Positions 52,513-63,893 of a stretch of 64,000 bases of DNA are shown one piece after another (the first letter of the stretch is position 1; the number at the start of each line of letters is the position of its first letter). The translations under genes and the position numbers were made by a program. Origin of the DNA: Pisolithus tinctorius (Eukaryota > Basidiomycota > Agaricomycetes > Boletales > Pisolithaceae). Below the pieces are notes generated by a model that searched no databases, was not told where the DNA came from, and saw nothing but the letters and a program-made list of their open reading frames with translations. Location of the stretch: NCBI GenBank assembly GCA_024663395.1, contig JANFAH010000009.1, positions 1,364,001 to 1,428,000 of the forward strand, in the 5' to 3' direction.

Positions 52513-55430
52513 CTAGAATGCAATTTCAAATGCATGATGGTCAGTGAATTTGTTCACATAGAAGGAATTGAATGTATCATAGGAGTCATGAGGCTTGATG
52601 TCTCTGGTGTTGATGTTGTGGGTGGCATAAATGGGGATGAGATGGGCTGCACGATATATTGCATCAATGTGAATGATGGCAATGTGTGGGACATTGCGTG
52701 CATTGTAACTTGGGCAGACGATCCACATCCCTGTAGCTACATCTGGGCCATCCCCCATGCAGTCAAACCAACGTATGACAGCGCACGGATACAAAGTGCC
52801 TTGATACTTGAATGAAAAAAAGCACAGAACGTGGGCAATGTCCAGTCCACACATACCCTCTGCCTCTGGATCGGTTACAACAAAGACACAGTCAAAATGG
52901 GGTCCTTCATTCCTCCACATGGGGCAGGAATGAATGTGCTTGTGGCACATGCCATAGAGGCCACATAGATCACTTGGTGCAAAAAAGTGGAACATGCAGA
53001 GTTGTAGACACGCATGCTACCATCATAGGGTGGGCACTCGTCGAGGACAATGTCATCCAGATCATCAGTGGGAAAGAGTTGCGAGTAGAGGAAGCAGCGC
53101 AGAATGTTGGGAAGCTGTGGCAGGCAGAGCTCAGCTGCTAGGGCACCTATGGTCCTTGCACACTTATGTTCTAAGATATTTAAACCAGTTAGCATCCGAG
53201 TATGTACAGAGTGGAAGGTTGAGACATACGATGGGTACGAGCCAATGATACATGGGCCTTGACTGACCTGGGAGCATCAACAGCATCGCCCAGTTCCTCC
53301 TCATAACTCCCTGCTTGTTCTTCGATTTTGTCAGCCATGTCACGGCTTTCCCCAACTTGGTTGCACAGATCATCAGCGTCACTGGAACATTGACCTGAAT
53401 GCCCGTCAGAAAGGGGCAAAGCATAGGATTAATACTCATACCTAGAGCCCTGAGCGCATGTGATAGCAATGGTTCATTTAACATACCATGTTCTTTGAAG
53501 TCAGTTCACATGGCGATGAGCTTGTCAAGCCTCTGGTTGATCAAAAGCATCTGTCCAAGAGCTTGAAAGCAGTTAGTGCACCGATAAGGCCGTTTGATGG
53601 CCTTAATATGTTTGGACTCTGTAATTGAAGAGCAGAGGCTGTTAGGTGTGCTGAACTGACAGATAAGGTGGTAGTAATGCTTCATAGCATGTTGCCGGGG
53701 CAGTGAGAAGGTATCAACTACCCCAGCACTCCAGAAGACTTTGCGATAAAGGTGGAAGCACCTGAGTGCATCGTCAATTTCAACAAGCGTCTGTTGAGTG
53801 ATAACGTTCCAACAAATGAGGTAACAAAATTCCAGAAAGGCTCAAAAAGTGAAGATGACGTATTGTGGAACATAACCTTCAATTGCTGCAATGTAAACCT
53901 GTGAAGGACTGGTCAATAATCACACAAAGGAAATACGGATGAGTGCACCTTCATAAGGCCCTTGGAATCGTCACCGGTCCACTGTTTTGAAGTGTCAACC
54001 TTGAGGGAAATGCCGCAGCCCAGTATATGGGGCAACAGCTGTGATCCTGAAAGACCATGAAGTAGATACAAATATTAATTGAAGTCACATACCACTGGTC
54101 AATCTCGTCCAAGACTTTTTCTGCCTGTGTCTTTCCATGAATGTGGATTAGGTAGCGCTCGACCCAATCTACCAGGTGGTCCTTGAACCCACCTTTGATA
54201 AGCTGGTGGAGGATATCTGGTGAAAGCATGCCATAGATGTCTGCATGTGGAAAATCGTTTGTAAATGGCTGTCTTTGATTAGAAAATGAAAGAAAACATG
54301 GGATTACACTTACCACTATGTCGCCAACAATCCCATATGTGTCCCACAGTTTACAAAAGTCAAATTCTTCGATCATGGCATTGGCATGCTCACGATGATG
54401 ACAGAGCGCGTCATCATCCAGACTCTCCCAGTGTGTGAGGCACTTCGGGCACCAATTCCGTATGATACAAGGACAACAGAACTTGTTCCTTGTAGTCAGC
54501 TATATAAGCCGCTAGTGAATATATGACATGCCGATAGTATTTGTCACCACATAATATTATTTCTGGGACACTCATAGTGGGTCAAAGCGAACAAAGAATG
54601 CGTGTTAGTGAGGAGTGGAAAAGCTTGCCTTTTGAAATTTTGGAAAGCAAGAGGAACCAGCATGTTCTCTAGTGGCTAAATGGTATGTTAGCAGTGATAT
54701 GAACTTGTGGAACATGGGATCTTACTCTTTGGCATTGCCAGGAACCCAATGAGGACTACTGCACTGCAGTGAGCATGATGAACAGTGTTGCGAACATTTC
54801 CGATGGAGAGATACAAGGGGTAATAGTCGGCCTGGCCAGTTGCTACTGATACTGTTGTCTTGTCACTACTGAGAATGATGGGAATTAGTGTCGCCCCAGC
54901 TGTCGTTGGATCCTCACTAATGATTCTGTCCTAGGAGTGTGAAGTTAGCACCAATTTCAAGCTGCAGTGGGCATGACTTACTGCCTCGTTCCATGCCCAG
55001 GCTCTGACATGAAATCCTCCCAGCATCTTTGATTGTTTGTAGAATCATACTCCCAGTATGGTACATAGTCGATTCGACCTATTAAGTCAGCATGAGCAAG
55101 GACATTGTGGATGACTTTATGTGGATCTCGATACCATACATCGTAACTGTCAAGCATCCAAGGAGCCATATTGCTGTCTTGTCCATCTCGTCCATTGTCG
55201 GCATACCACACCACAAAACTCTCCCACTTGACCTCACCAACGGATGTGCTGTTGATGATGCAATAAAGGTCTTTCTGGTTAGCGAATAGTGGTTCCCCCA
55301 CATAAGGCAAGTACGATGTGGCCCAGATCTCAAGCAATGTGTCAATTTTTTTTGGCGGGCATTTCAGCCTGCCTAAAGAGAAAATCCACAAGCTCAAATT
55401 CCAGCCGGTTTCGGAAAGGGGACCAGTCAT
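52513..55430 (-). pseudogene. Plavaka-type transposase, decayed
   Basis: A minus-strand multi-exon gene. Pieces in order: PPKKIDTLLEIWATSYLPYVGEPLFANQKDLY...MAPWMLDSYDVWYRDPHKVIHNVLAHADLIGRIDYVPYWEYD (55400-55030); a segment near 54930-54740 (DPTTAGATLIPIILSSDKTTVSVATGQADYYPLYLSIGNVRNTV); a segment near 54600-54320 with a C-X2-C...H pair and [51 protein letters not shown] (54280-54110); a helical region near 53900-53510 with SITESKHIKAIKRPYR; and a C-terminal domain (53195-52513; FAPSDLCGLYGM, VIRWFDC). These blocks match my memory of basidiomycete Plavaka transposases. Numerous stops show it is inactive. Confidence 0.75.
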
Positions 55431-56289
55431 CAGAAGACCTCTCCCACAGACAGCAGTGGTGGTGCATCGTCTGACAGATTATTGACTGCTGGCATCGCAT
55501 CTTCGTGCTATGGACGAGGTATTAGTTGAAGTAGTTATCGTAGTGTATATGCAAATTACCGTTTAGACCTGGATGAAAATTGTGATAAGTCCTACCCGCA
55601 GGACCAACGAACTCCGACCCTAGACTCTCGTGTTCCCAGCCCGATGAGTTGGAGTCATCGCCATTGCCATCAACATTGCCAAGTTCTTGATGGCTGGGAG
55701 TTGGAATGTCATACTCAGTTGCTGGAGGAACATGTCTGCATCATGGTCTGTTTCATTGTAGTCTTGTCCCAAATGGTCAGGTGACCCTGTGCTGATGGTG
55801 AAACTTGGGGGAACGCAGCCTAAACTAGGATGATGCATGCGCATTGTGTTGAGTAAGACCTGAGAGATTTCTAAACCAAACAGTTGCACCCCAGTTCAGC
55901 ACAAGGGTTGTTGTAGTGCATTAAACGTCAGTCGTGTAGGCATTTTCAATGTAAGGAAACACGTTGGGATGGTGTGGGTGAATTAGCTTGAGGTAAGCAG
56001 GGACTTTGTACAGAAAACTAGGTACATTGTTTGTGAGATCTTTTTTGCATAAAGAAGCGAAGTTTTAAACTCACCTTGCTCTGTCTCTGTCTCCCTCCTG
56101 CATCGCAGGTTACTATGTGGCCGGACAATTCTTCTAGAAGTCATCGTCCACAAAGAGAAAAGGCTAATCTACACCCAGGACAAATAGTTCTTGACGCAGG
56201 TTAAATGACGTACTTCAAGCCAGAAGAAAGCCGACGACTTGTGTGCGAAGGACTTGAGTGATGCCCGCACCGCTGCGTTCAACAGGGCT
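55431..56289 (-). pseudogene. Plavaka transposase 5' region, uncertain
   Basis: Contains a minus-strand open stretch (55889-55620; SFTISTGSPDHLGQDYNETDHDADMFLQQL) and an intron-like segment (GTGAGT...AG). It probably includes the transposase N-terminus, but I could not fix a start or find a clear zinc finger. Confidence 0.4.
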
Positions 56290-59269
56290 GCACCCAATCT
56301 TAGAGATGGAGGCGACCATGGAGGTAGAGCAGGCGACGCAAGACGCTGTCAAAGCGAAGCCTGTGAAGCCGAAACCAAAGAAGGCAGGCAAGGCAGACCT
56401 ACAAATATATCTGACTTGCCTCGTGGTGAAGGTGCGGTTGCAAATGTCATAATTCATTGGTTCCGGATGCTGATAATCAATCAAGTTGCGAATATAGAAG
56501 TAGAAGCTCACCATGTGACTGCCGATGATTTTTTGGGCTCGAGCGATAAGCCGCCAAGACGACACATACGACTGAGCTGCTGGGTGACGATGTGGCAACT
56601 TCAGCATGTGCACCCAACCTAGGAAAGTCCCGGTACGTTGTGCTCTTCCCTTGCACGATGCTCCTTCTGCTCACTGAATCGACTTTATTTTGGCTGAACC
56701 TTACCTGGAATGTTAGCGCCCCGAACAATAGGACTCTTTTGGCTGGTCGTCAAGAGCTGGGCCAGCGTCGCACCTGTTGGAAATGGTACCCCCGCAATTC
56801 TGTAACATCGGGCTCCCAGGTTCAAACCGATGGGACCCTAACCTGCCCCCTTCCACTGTCCCATCCTTAACAACTAAAGCCACCAGCGTCAGCTCAGAAA
56901 TTTCTCGCAGAGGATGATCAGGAGCACACTATGCCACAGGAAGGCACCGAACGCCATATGATCAGCAATGATGTTCCTGCAGCGGCCCACGATGAGGATG
57001 AACATTACTTCAGGGACCCCTTACCATCTCCGCCAAGTTTATGCGGTACCAGAAACCTGTTGAGGTATTTTTCTTTGGATCACGAAAGCCCATGAGTCTC
57101 ACACACCCACACTGGTACTATTTCTAGGCTATGGCGTGCACTACTAACACAAGTGCTGATGCCAGAGCGATCTTGAGGTCGAAAATCCTATTTCCCATGC
57201 AGTGCAGGCTGGCTTGAAGCGCAGGCATGCCGATCACGACAACGTTGAATATGTCTCCTCGTCCGAAGTTGAGAACGCAGATGATGGGGGTTCTTTCTGT
57301 GACCTCCTGATGTAAACATTCGCATGAAGGTTGTAAAGGAGCCGTGTGTTACTACAATGGTATGTCCTCTGGTTCACTTAAGGTCGTTGCTAACCTATGT
57401 CAGTCGCAGACTAATATCAGAATTGACAAGCCAGCAAGAAAGCAAGGTTAGTGACAGTAGCCAGTGCGGAACTGAAGCTATGACTCAGGAATCAAGGGAG
57501 TTGGCCTTAGCAAGTTCCACATCAGATCAGCTGCTTTCAACAGGGACCAACAGCACAACTTGTGGGTGCTGTTAAGTACGAGGATTGTCTGGGTTGAGAC
57601 CGGACCAGAGACCGAAGCAGTGCGAGGCCGAGGGGTCGGAGTCAGGGATAAAGACGAAGGTACAGAAGGGTGGACTGCTTGGACTTAGCGACTGAGGATA
57701 CAGCGCTATTCCCTTGCATGGGTCTCAGTCCAAGTCCGAGGTCGAGGCGGGGTTATCAGAGGTAACTTAGTTGATTTCAGACTAAGGAGTACAGGCTGAG
57801 TAGCTACGAGCTTATATACCAGAAGTAACTATAGTACAGAGACCGGTAATGCTGGTCTCGCAAAGATTGCTAAGACGATTGGTAAGACAAGGATTACTAA
57901 CGTATGACTAAGGTAACGGAGACCGGGACAGGCAGACCAGGGACAGGACCGGGGACAGGACTTAACCGAAGTGACAGACACTGCAAAGCAGTGTCTACCA
58001 CGCTAGACCAACTGGAGATATGGGATTGGCGAGGCCGAGGCCGACTGAGTGAGCGCAAGGCCGAGTCCAGCCGGGGTCGAGACATGGCTATGACAGGTGC
58101 ATACATTTCATCAATGCAAACTTGCCTGAAGAGCTGCAAGAGGATAGAAGATGGTTGAAACAAATGCTTCCCACTCTCCTCATGTGGGCTGGGTCCTTTG
58201 CTGATCCATGGGCAATCCCAGATCTGGAGCTCATGACTGCCCTTCGCATTATCACGACCTCCCTTGTCTCAGATTTCGATTCTCATGCAGTATGCCCAGG
58301 GACGCCAACTTTTGTGCTGGTAAGATATTCTGTTTATACTTAAACTAGATGCTTGACTCATTTTTTGGGCAGGCAACTCGGCAACTTGGTCTGTGGTGCA
58401 GCAACTTCAGCTCTACTGCCATCGCACTCATCACTCATTTTCTTGCATCGGATCCAGATGATGATGCACAGTCTGCTGCTGCTGTCAGGTGAACTTGCAA
58501 TGAACTCATAGATGGACTGCTTTCCTTCCTATATCAAGACCTCGACGCAACGAACCCGGCACATGCTTATCGATCACACTTCATTCTGCAACTCTTTGTG
58601 CACACCCATCTTTGGCCTTGTATCAGATGCCTGACATTCCAGGACTGGGCACCAATGCAATGAAGAAACATGCTGTCAGAGGGGTGCTTTCCCTTTGTGC
58701 CACTGCAGTACATAACTCTTCATCAGTCATCGATCCACAGTTTTAACTGTTACTTTAGCTTGAGCATGCCATTTGGCTATTCCAAAGGGGGAGGTGCAAG
58801 TTGACAATCAATGAGTACCCATGGTATGAGGGCAATGGCAAAAACTCCACTCAAGCTCAACAAAGTGTCTGGGAAGGAGTCATTGAGTGTGCTGGTGTTC
58901 TCTGAGCAGAATTGGGGCACCAGCACTCACGACTATCACACATCCATTTCTAAACACAATAACACTGCGATGAGTGAGATCATTGCTATGGCTCACACCC
59001 TTGTTATCCCCTCCACAGAGATGTTGGACGATGGCGGTTCTCCAGGTGACCTGATGGATGAGTTTTATTTTGCTGTTAATACTGATTTATGTCAAGCATC
59101 TGTGAGATTTTGTGTACGCTATGAGTATCTTGCTGACCAGTTGACAGGACAGACTTGGCTGGATGTCCCCTCATCACAATCCCCTACATTGTGCAGCGCA
59201 GAATATTTCATACATATATCGCATACTCTCCCATCCCTCCCCCAATCACTTGGACGCCCATTAGCATAA
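56290..59269 (+). pseudogene. Companion gene of the Plavaka element (plus strand), decayed
   Basis: Divergently placed from the transposase. Recognisable blocks: a basic, Lys/Pro-rich start (about 56306, MEATMEVEQATQDAVKAKPVKPKPKKAGKADLQ); a block split by a solo LTR (CIHFINANLPEELQEDRRWLKQMLPTLLMWAGSFADPWAIPDLELMTALRII, about 58096-58270); and continuations near 58378-58490 (RQLGLWCSNFSSTAIALITHFLASDPDDD) and 58811-59269. Introns are likely but not all placed. Proteins of this type often accompany transposons in Agaricomycetes, in my recollection; no biochemical role is known to me. Confidence 0.5.
57570..58095 (+). repeat. Solo LTR, family C-like (526 bp), young
   Basis: From TGTTAAGTACGAGG to GCTATGACA, flanked by the 5-bp duplication GGTGC (57565-57569 and 58096-58100). 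It has a TATATA box near 57813. It interrupts the companion gene immediately before the CIHFINANLP block. CpG-rich, so younger than the related LTR at 17132-18092. Confidence 0.85.
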
Positions 59270-59454
59270 ACGTTTAATCATTCTTTCCGCTGTCCGATCC
59301 CCACTTGCACTTGATCAAGATGCAAGCACTTACTATGCTCATTTTAATTTTTTTTTCCTACTACACTTTGTGGTAATGAATGAGATCTCGTGATGCATTA
59401 TTTGTGAACTATGTAGCCTGCTATCAAAAAGTTGCCCTCGCAAAAAGTCTGGAA

Positions 59455-59640
59455 AGTCACAAATAGTACAAATAGTCAAAAAAAATAGTGTGGATAGTCA
59501 ATGAATAGTCAAAAATAGACTGGATAGTCAGACAGAAATGGTATGAATAGTCAGAAAAATAGATGGATAGTCAGAAAAATAGTACGGATAGTCAGAAAAA
59601 TAGTATGGATAGTCAAAATAGAAATCGAATCTACTAGAAA
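59455..59640. repeat. Plavaka right subterminal repeats
   Basis: Eight TAGTCA motifs in about 180 bp, most in the form GGATAGTCAGAAAAATAG, plus an inverted one near 59669. Such arrays are typical transposase-binding regions in CACTA-like elements. Confidence 0.65.
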
Positions 59641-59703
59641 TAGTCCCAGCAACTATCTGGACTTTTTTGACTATCCATGCACGTGAAAGGCACGATAGAC
59701 ATC

Positions 59704-60819
59704 AATTAATTTCCTGATGTGCCATCTTCACCCCAATGAGGGTGCCTCTGTTCTTTGCTGATGAACTCCCTCCAAACCTTGATGGGGCTGTCAAGGGGGG
59801 GAGCATTTGATGGTAGTTCAGGGATACCCCTAGACTTCCCACCAGAGGGCTTGGCCCCTTTTGCCTTGTGAGGAGGTTGCATCCTCCAGGAGGCTGAGCT
59901 TGGGAGCTTGGTTCAGGCCATTGTTCAGAGGCTGGTTGAGTCTCATGTGGTTGGACTGCTACATGGTCAATGAGAGCAGGGGTAGGTGTTGACCCTACAT
60001 TGGGCACTGGAGTCAGGACCACAGGAGCATCTGCTATCCACTCCTGCAGTGCTGGAATACCTCCAGAGGGACCAGACATAGGTGGGGGTATCCCCACAGC
60101 AAAGGCTTGTTCCTCCTCCACTTGGGGTCAGACCACCTTCCCCTTCCTTTGAGATTCTCTCTCCTCTCATGAGATTTCTTGGAAGACCACACAGGGGGCT
60201 TCCACTCACTCAATGTGAGGTTAATGACCTTGTTCAACCCCAACTTGCATCTTTTCCACAAGTTGAGGTATGTTATAAGGTCCTGTGCCTTTTGTATGCA
60301 AGGAGCCTTGTCTTCTGGCTCCTTTAACACTCTCACATAGAGCTGGCAGATAGTATCCACAGTATTGAAGAGGGAAACAGGCCCCAGGATGCCTCCCTCA
60401 AATCATATGGCCCAGATGTACAGTCTCTTGCCCACTGGGACTGGTGGGATGATGCACAACCTGAGGTTGCACTTCATGCTGTTAATCTTTTCACTCTCAT
60501 AGGTGTAGAGGTTGTCATTGATCCTCATGAAGAGGATTTTATTTTTACCATCTGAGCCTTCACCCAGACTGAGCACATGATGGGGCCATTCAGTCCCATT
60601 GAACTCAGGGAACATTGTTCCCTGTACATGAGCAGAGGGTACACCCTCATCCAGAGTCATGTGGACATCACTAGGGATGTCTGGGAAGTTGGCAGCATGG
60701 TTGACCATCATCACATCCTCCATAGGAGCATGGTGAGGCCATCTGTGCTGTGATGAAGGTTGCTCCCTTGAACTGTGAGAACCAGCAGGCTTCACCTGCA
60801 CCCTCCACCCTGAAAACAC
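59704..60819 (-). pseudogene. Unassigned gene X, 5' part (split by Plavaka element)
   Basis: Minus-strand text: GWRVQVKPAGSHSS...MVNHAANFPDIPSDVHMTLDEGVPSAHVQGTMFPEFNG, LFMRINDNLYTYESEKINSMKCNLRLCIIPPVPVGKRLYIWAI, then DTICQLYVRVLKEPEDKAPCIQKAQDLITYLNLWKRCKLGLNKVINLTLSEWKPP, and a Pro-rich part ending KMAHQEIN at the Plavaka border. Two frame changes and a stop at 60403 are present. The compact blocks look like a real folded protein, but I recognise no family. It resumes at 35199. Confidence 0.5.
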
Positions 60820-62574
60820 ACATCACAGTGGGAGGGCCATCTGAGACATGGAGGGACCCACCCCAGGCTGGTTGAGGACACAGTGGTCAGGGCCACCAAG
60901 GGATGCAATTCACATGCTGTGGGGAGAGTGATCTCCCTACACTAGGAATGTGGGTATAGTGTCAATAGGAGGTCTACTAAGCATCTATAGGCAGTGTGAC
61001 AAATGCAATGCAAATGCAACCCCTCTCAAGTGACTTTGACACCCTCTACACTCTAGGTCACGTGATACTCTGTCCTCCTCTGTCAACTCACTTCTCCTGT
61101 CATCACATCACCTCTTGGCACTGTCCCTAGCCATTGTGACAAAGGTCCAACACTTGTGACAGGGCTCTGGCCACCTGTACTTGCTTGCTTGTGCTCTTTG
61201 GGTTTGCACTGTTGGTTATGTAGGTGCTTTACTGTTGCTTTCATTGTTTTCTTGTTTGCTTCCCTTCAGACCACTTTCACTTCCTTTACATTAGTCTCTC
61301 CTTTGATTGCCAATGCTATACTGGCCTCATGGCCATCATTGTGTTGATCTCAACTAATTACCATCATTTCTTGTTCTTTTGACTTCTGATGTCAGTTAAT
61401 TCATAGTTACATACTCCACATGTAGCTACACATATACCTGTCATCATTGACAGGAAAAATAATGATTTGGAAGCCCCAAGTTAGAGACACAGTGAGAGAG
61501 CAGAATTAACAATGCTGACATGACCCCTTCCCTTTCCCCTGCCTAGCACTGAGTTGCAGGCATAGTTGTGACAGTTTCTAGGCTGGTGCAAGGCTTGTCT
61601 ACCCCTTAATCCATTGTGCATTTCATTAACAGGTTGATTGACTTGTGCAACTCAGTCAAGTCCACTCCCTACCACCCTCCTACAGCTAGATTGACTCCCC
61701 TTGGGTCAAACTCACCCCTTCAGATTGCCTATCCCTAGGCTGGAGCCCACACCCCCTACTAGGTAGCAATACCTGCTCCCCTCAGCATGTTTGAAATCAC
61801 ACACCTCCTGCTCAACTGATGTGGGAGCTGAGCCTGTATGACAAAGTTTGTCAATCTTGTCCTGTAAGTGATAAATCTCATCATCACAGTTGTTGAGGTC
61901 ATCCTCAAGGTACACAGTACAATGACACATGTTGTCATAGGGAGAATGGCAGACAATGTGTGCAGCCTTGTCCACAAGAATATTGCAGGCATAAGGCCTG
62001 CTTCAAAGAGGGGCCATGCCCTGGGAGATGTGCAGTGGCATCAGCATTGCACATCATGCACCTGGAATCATGATGCTGGATGAATGGCAGCTGGGGTGGC
62101 ACACCCAGAAGGGCCCTCAAGGGTGTTTGTCACAATGATCATCACACTCTTGGGATGAGGCACATGACAATGTGACAGAGGGTGATGTGAACATGCTTCT
62201 GGCCACTGCTGACTGTGCACATGCTGGCACAGACCAACTGGGGATGGCAAATGACAAATGTTGCTGTCAGTTTGTGTGTTAAGATGTGCAAAGGGCTCAC
62301 CATGATCATACATGGCTGACCCTTGATGTGAATGATGAGGAGAGGGCTGTGGGAGTGCAAGTTCCAGTTTGAGTGATGGTGATCATGGAAGACATGATAT
62401 GGTGGTGTGTGGGTTGGATGGTGGTGGGTGGTAACTAAGAGTTAAGAGAAGAAAGATGTGAGTGGCCACAAGGCATAATTAAATTTAAGTAAGACTCAAT
62501 AGAAAAAAGGGCACATGAATGAGGAGTGATCAGCAGGTGACTACATTATATTATCTACCTTTGACAGAATGCAG
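60820..62574. other. Unassigned low-CpG region
   Basis: Short minus-strand open stretches (61975-61712 with heptad-like DDLNNCDDEIYHLQDKIDKLC; 62360-62068) might be further exons of gene X or another decayed gene. No RNA gene or repeat is evident. Confidence 0.35.
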
Positions 62575-62690
62575 TGTTCATGTAAAGTGTGTGATTATTA
62601 TCTTCTCAAGCTCATGCACATGAAGTGAAACCATCTGGTGTTCATACAGTAAGATATAAAAAAGAAAAGTTATTTACATTCAGATTCAAA
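62575..62690 (+). repeat. Dispersed repeat, also at 27450-27555
   Basis: Same orientation and high similarity; lies directly before the second Plavaka fragment. Confidence 0.55.
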
Positions 62691-62712
62691 TGGGTTTCCC
62701 ACTAATCTACCT

Positions 62713-63120
62713 GTGTCATTCAAGGTCACCCCATTCTCAGTGAAGAATGGACAGGACATGGCAAGTTCAAGTGGTTCTGGAAATCATTCACTACAGCTGT
62801 TGCCAACTAGCGCCACCCCACACCCACCATCCCAAGTGGTAGATGAGGATTATGATGAGGACAGTGCTGATGCATTGGTTAACCTGTTCCAGACCCATCC
62901 TGCCAAGCAGTTGGCTTCTGCACATGACAACTACTATGCAATGATGCACTCACTGACACTGTCTAATGCAAGTTGCCACACTGTCCATTTGCCTTATGAT
63001 GCCACCTCCCATCATTGATGTACCTCATCTTTCAACAGTCCTTCACCTGCTTTGTCTGGAGTGTCATCCTCAAGTGACTGCTCAGTCCCACAATGGAGGA
63101 AACAGACAGTAAGCACTCTC
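62713..63120 (+). pseudogene. Accessory gene of Plavaka element, C-terminal fragment
   Basis: Reads FKVTPFSVKNGQDMASSSGSGNHS...TSATPHPPSQVVDEDYDEDSADALVNLFQTHPAKQLASAHDNYYAMM and then a Ser/Pro-rich end beyond a TGA at 63016-63018. It matches the two halves now separated by gypsy A copy 2 and so shows the pre-insertion order. Confidence 0.65.
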
Positions 63121-63499
63121 AAGTCAAGAGTGTGAAGTGAGGTAGCAGTTCATCTTCTGAACAACACACCCCCATTCCATCTTTCTCATCTCACTCCTTC
63201 CACATGCTGCCAGCATCACACTTGCCTGATTCTCATCTGCATAACAAGAGTTGCTTGAACACTTCTGAGATGAGGGTTCTCTTTTTATGAATGCATGTAT
63301 TTCAACTGGGGTGGGCATAGGTAAAAGGCAGTGACTCAGTGAGCAAGTGCTTGCAAACAGCACTCAAAAGGCATTAGAACAACTGCATGGCTGACCATCT
63401 GGGACACAAGCTTGAGAAGCAGTAGGTGTTAGGTAGTATATGTCACTAGTGATCCTTATATGACCTCAAGTACTAAATGAACAGAGACTCCTGTATATA

Positions 63500-63893
63500 C
63501 TATCACTTACCAACTTGTTAGCCTCCCCCACTTGTTGGCCAGTTTTTCAAAATGATGAATTCTTCCCTAACAACAAATTTTCTGTATGGACACATGTAAT
63601 AAAATATGCACATCCTTAGGTACTGCAAAGTTGAGTGATCTTAATCCATGAAGTATTTGTTGAGATAGCAAAAATGGCATGACAAGCAGAAGAACCACAC
63701 CCATGATGGTCATGCCAACCCCATGCCAAAGTGGAGTATGAATTGTCTAACTCCATCACATGGACAACTATTTTTGTGCCATGCAGGACTTCCAGTGAGA
63801 TTTCAAATTTTTGGGTGTGACCATGTGTTACTTTTTGTGACACTTGTGTGATGGCCAACAAGTGGGGGAGGCTAACAAGTTGGTGAGTGATAG
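63500..63893. mobile_element. MITE with 42-bp terminal inverted repeats
   Basis: 394 bp with 42-bp arms (63500-63541 and 63852-63893, one mismatch) starting CTATCACTYACC. It is flanked by TA (63498-63499 and 63894-63895). The site without insertion exists in the first Plavaka copy (near 35413), which confirms the borders. No coding content. TA duplication points to a Tc1/mariner-type helper. Confidence 0.88.

Larger units (their letters stand above)
35200..59703 (-). mobile_element. Plavaka-type DNA transposon carrying nested insertions
   Basis: Flanked by AATTAA on both sides (35194-35199 and 59704-59709). Both ends are rich in short TAGTCA motifs (about 35230-35360 and 59460-59640), as in the subterminal repeats of CACTA-like transposons. 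Contents: degenerate Plavaka transposase (52513-55430, minus), a proline-rich accessory gene (52422 to 36023, minus) and a companion gene (56290-59269, plus). Without the gypsy copy and the solo LTR it is about 9.4 kb. Terminal inverted repeats are weak and were not fixed exactly. A second copy's tail is at 62702-64000. Confidence 0.7.

Noticed and set aside
56740..56860. tRNA-like B box (GGTTCAAACC) near 56820
   Set aside because: No acceptor stem, A box at proper spacing or anticodon arm could be assembled on either strand.
59455..59640. CRISPR-like array
   Set aside because: Units are short, imperfect and without regular spacers; they fit transposon subterminal repeats in a eukaryote.
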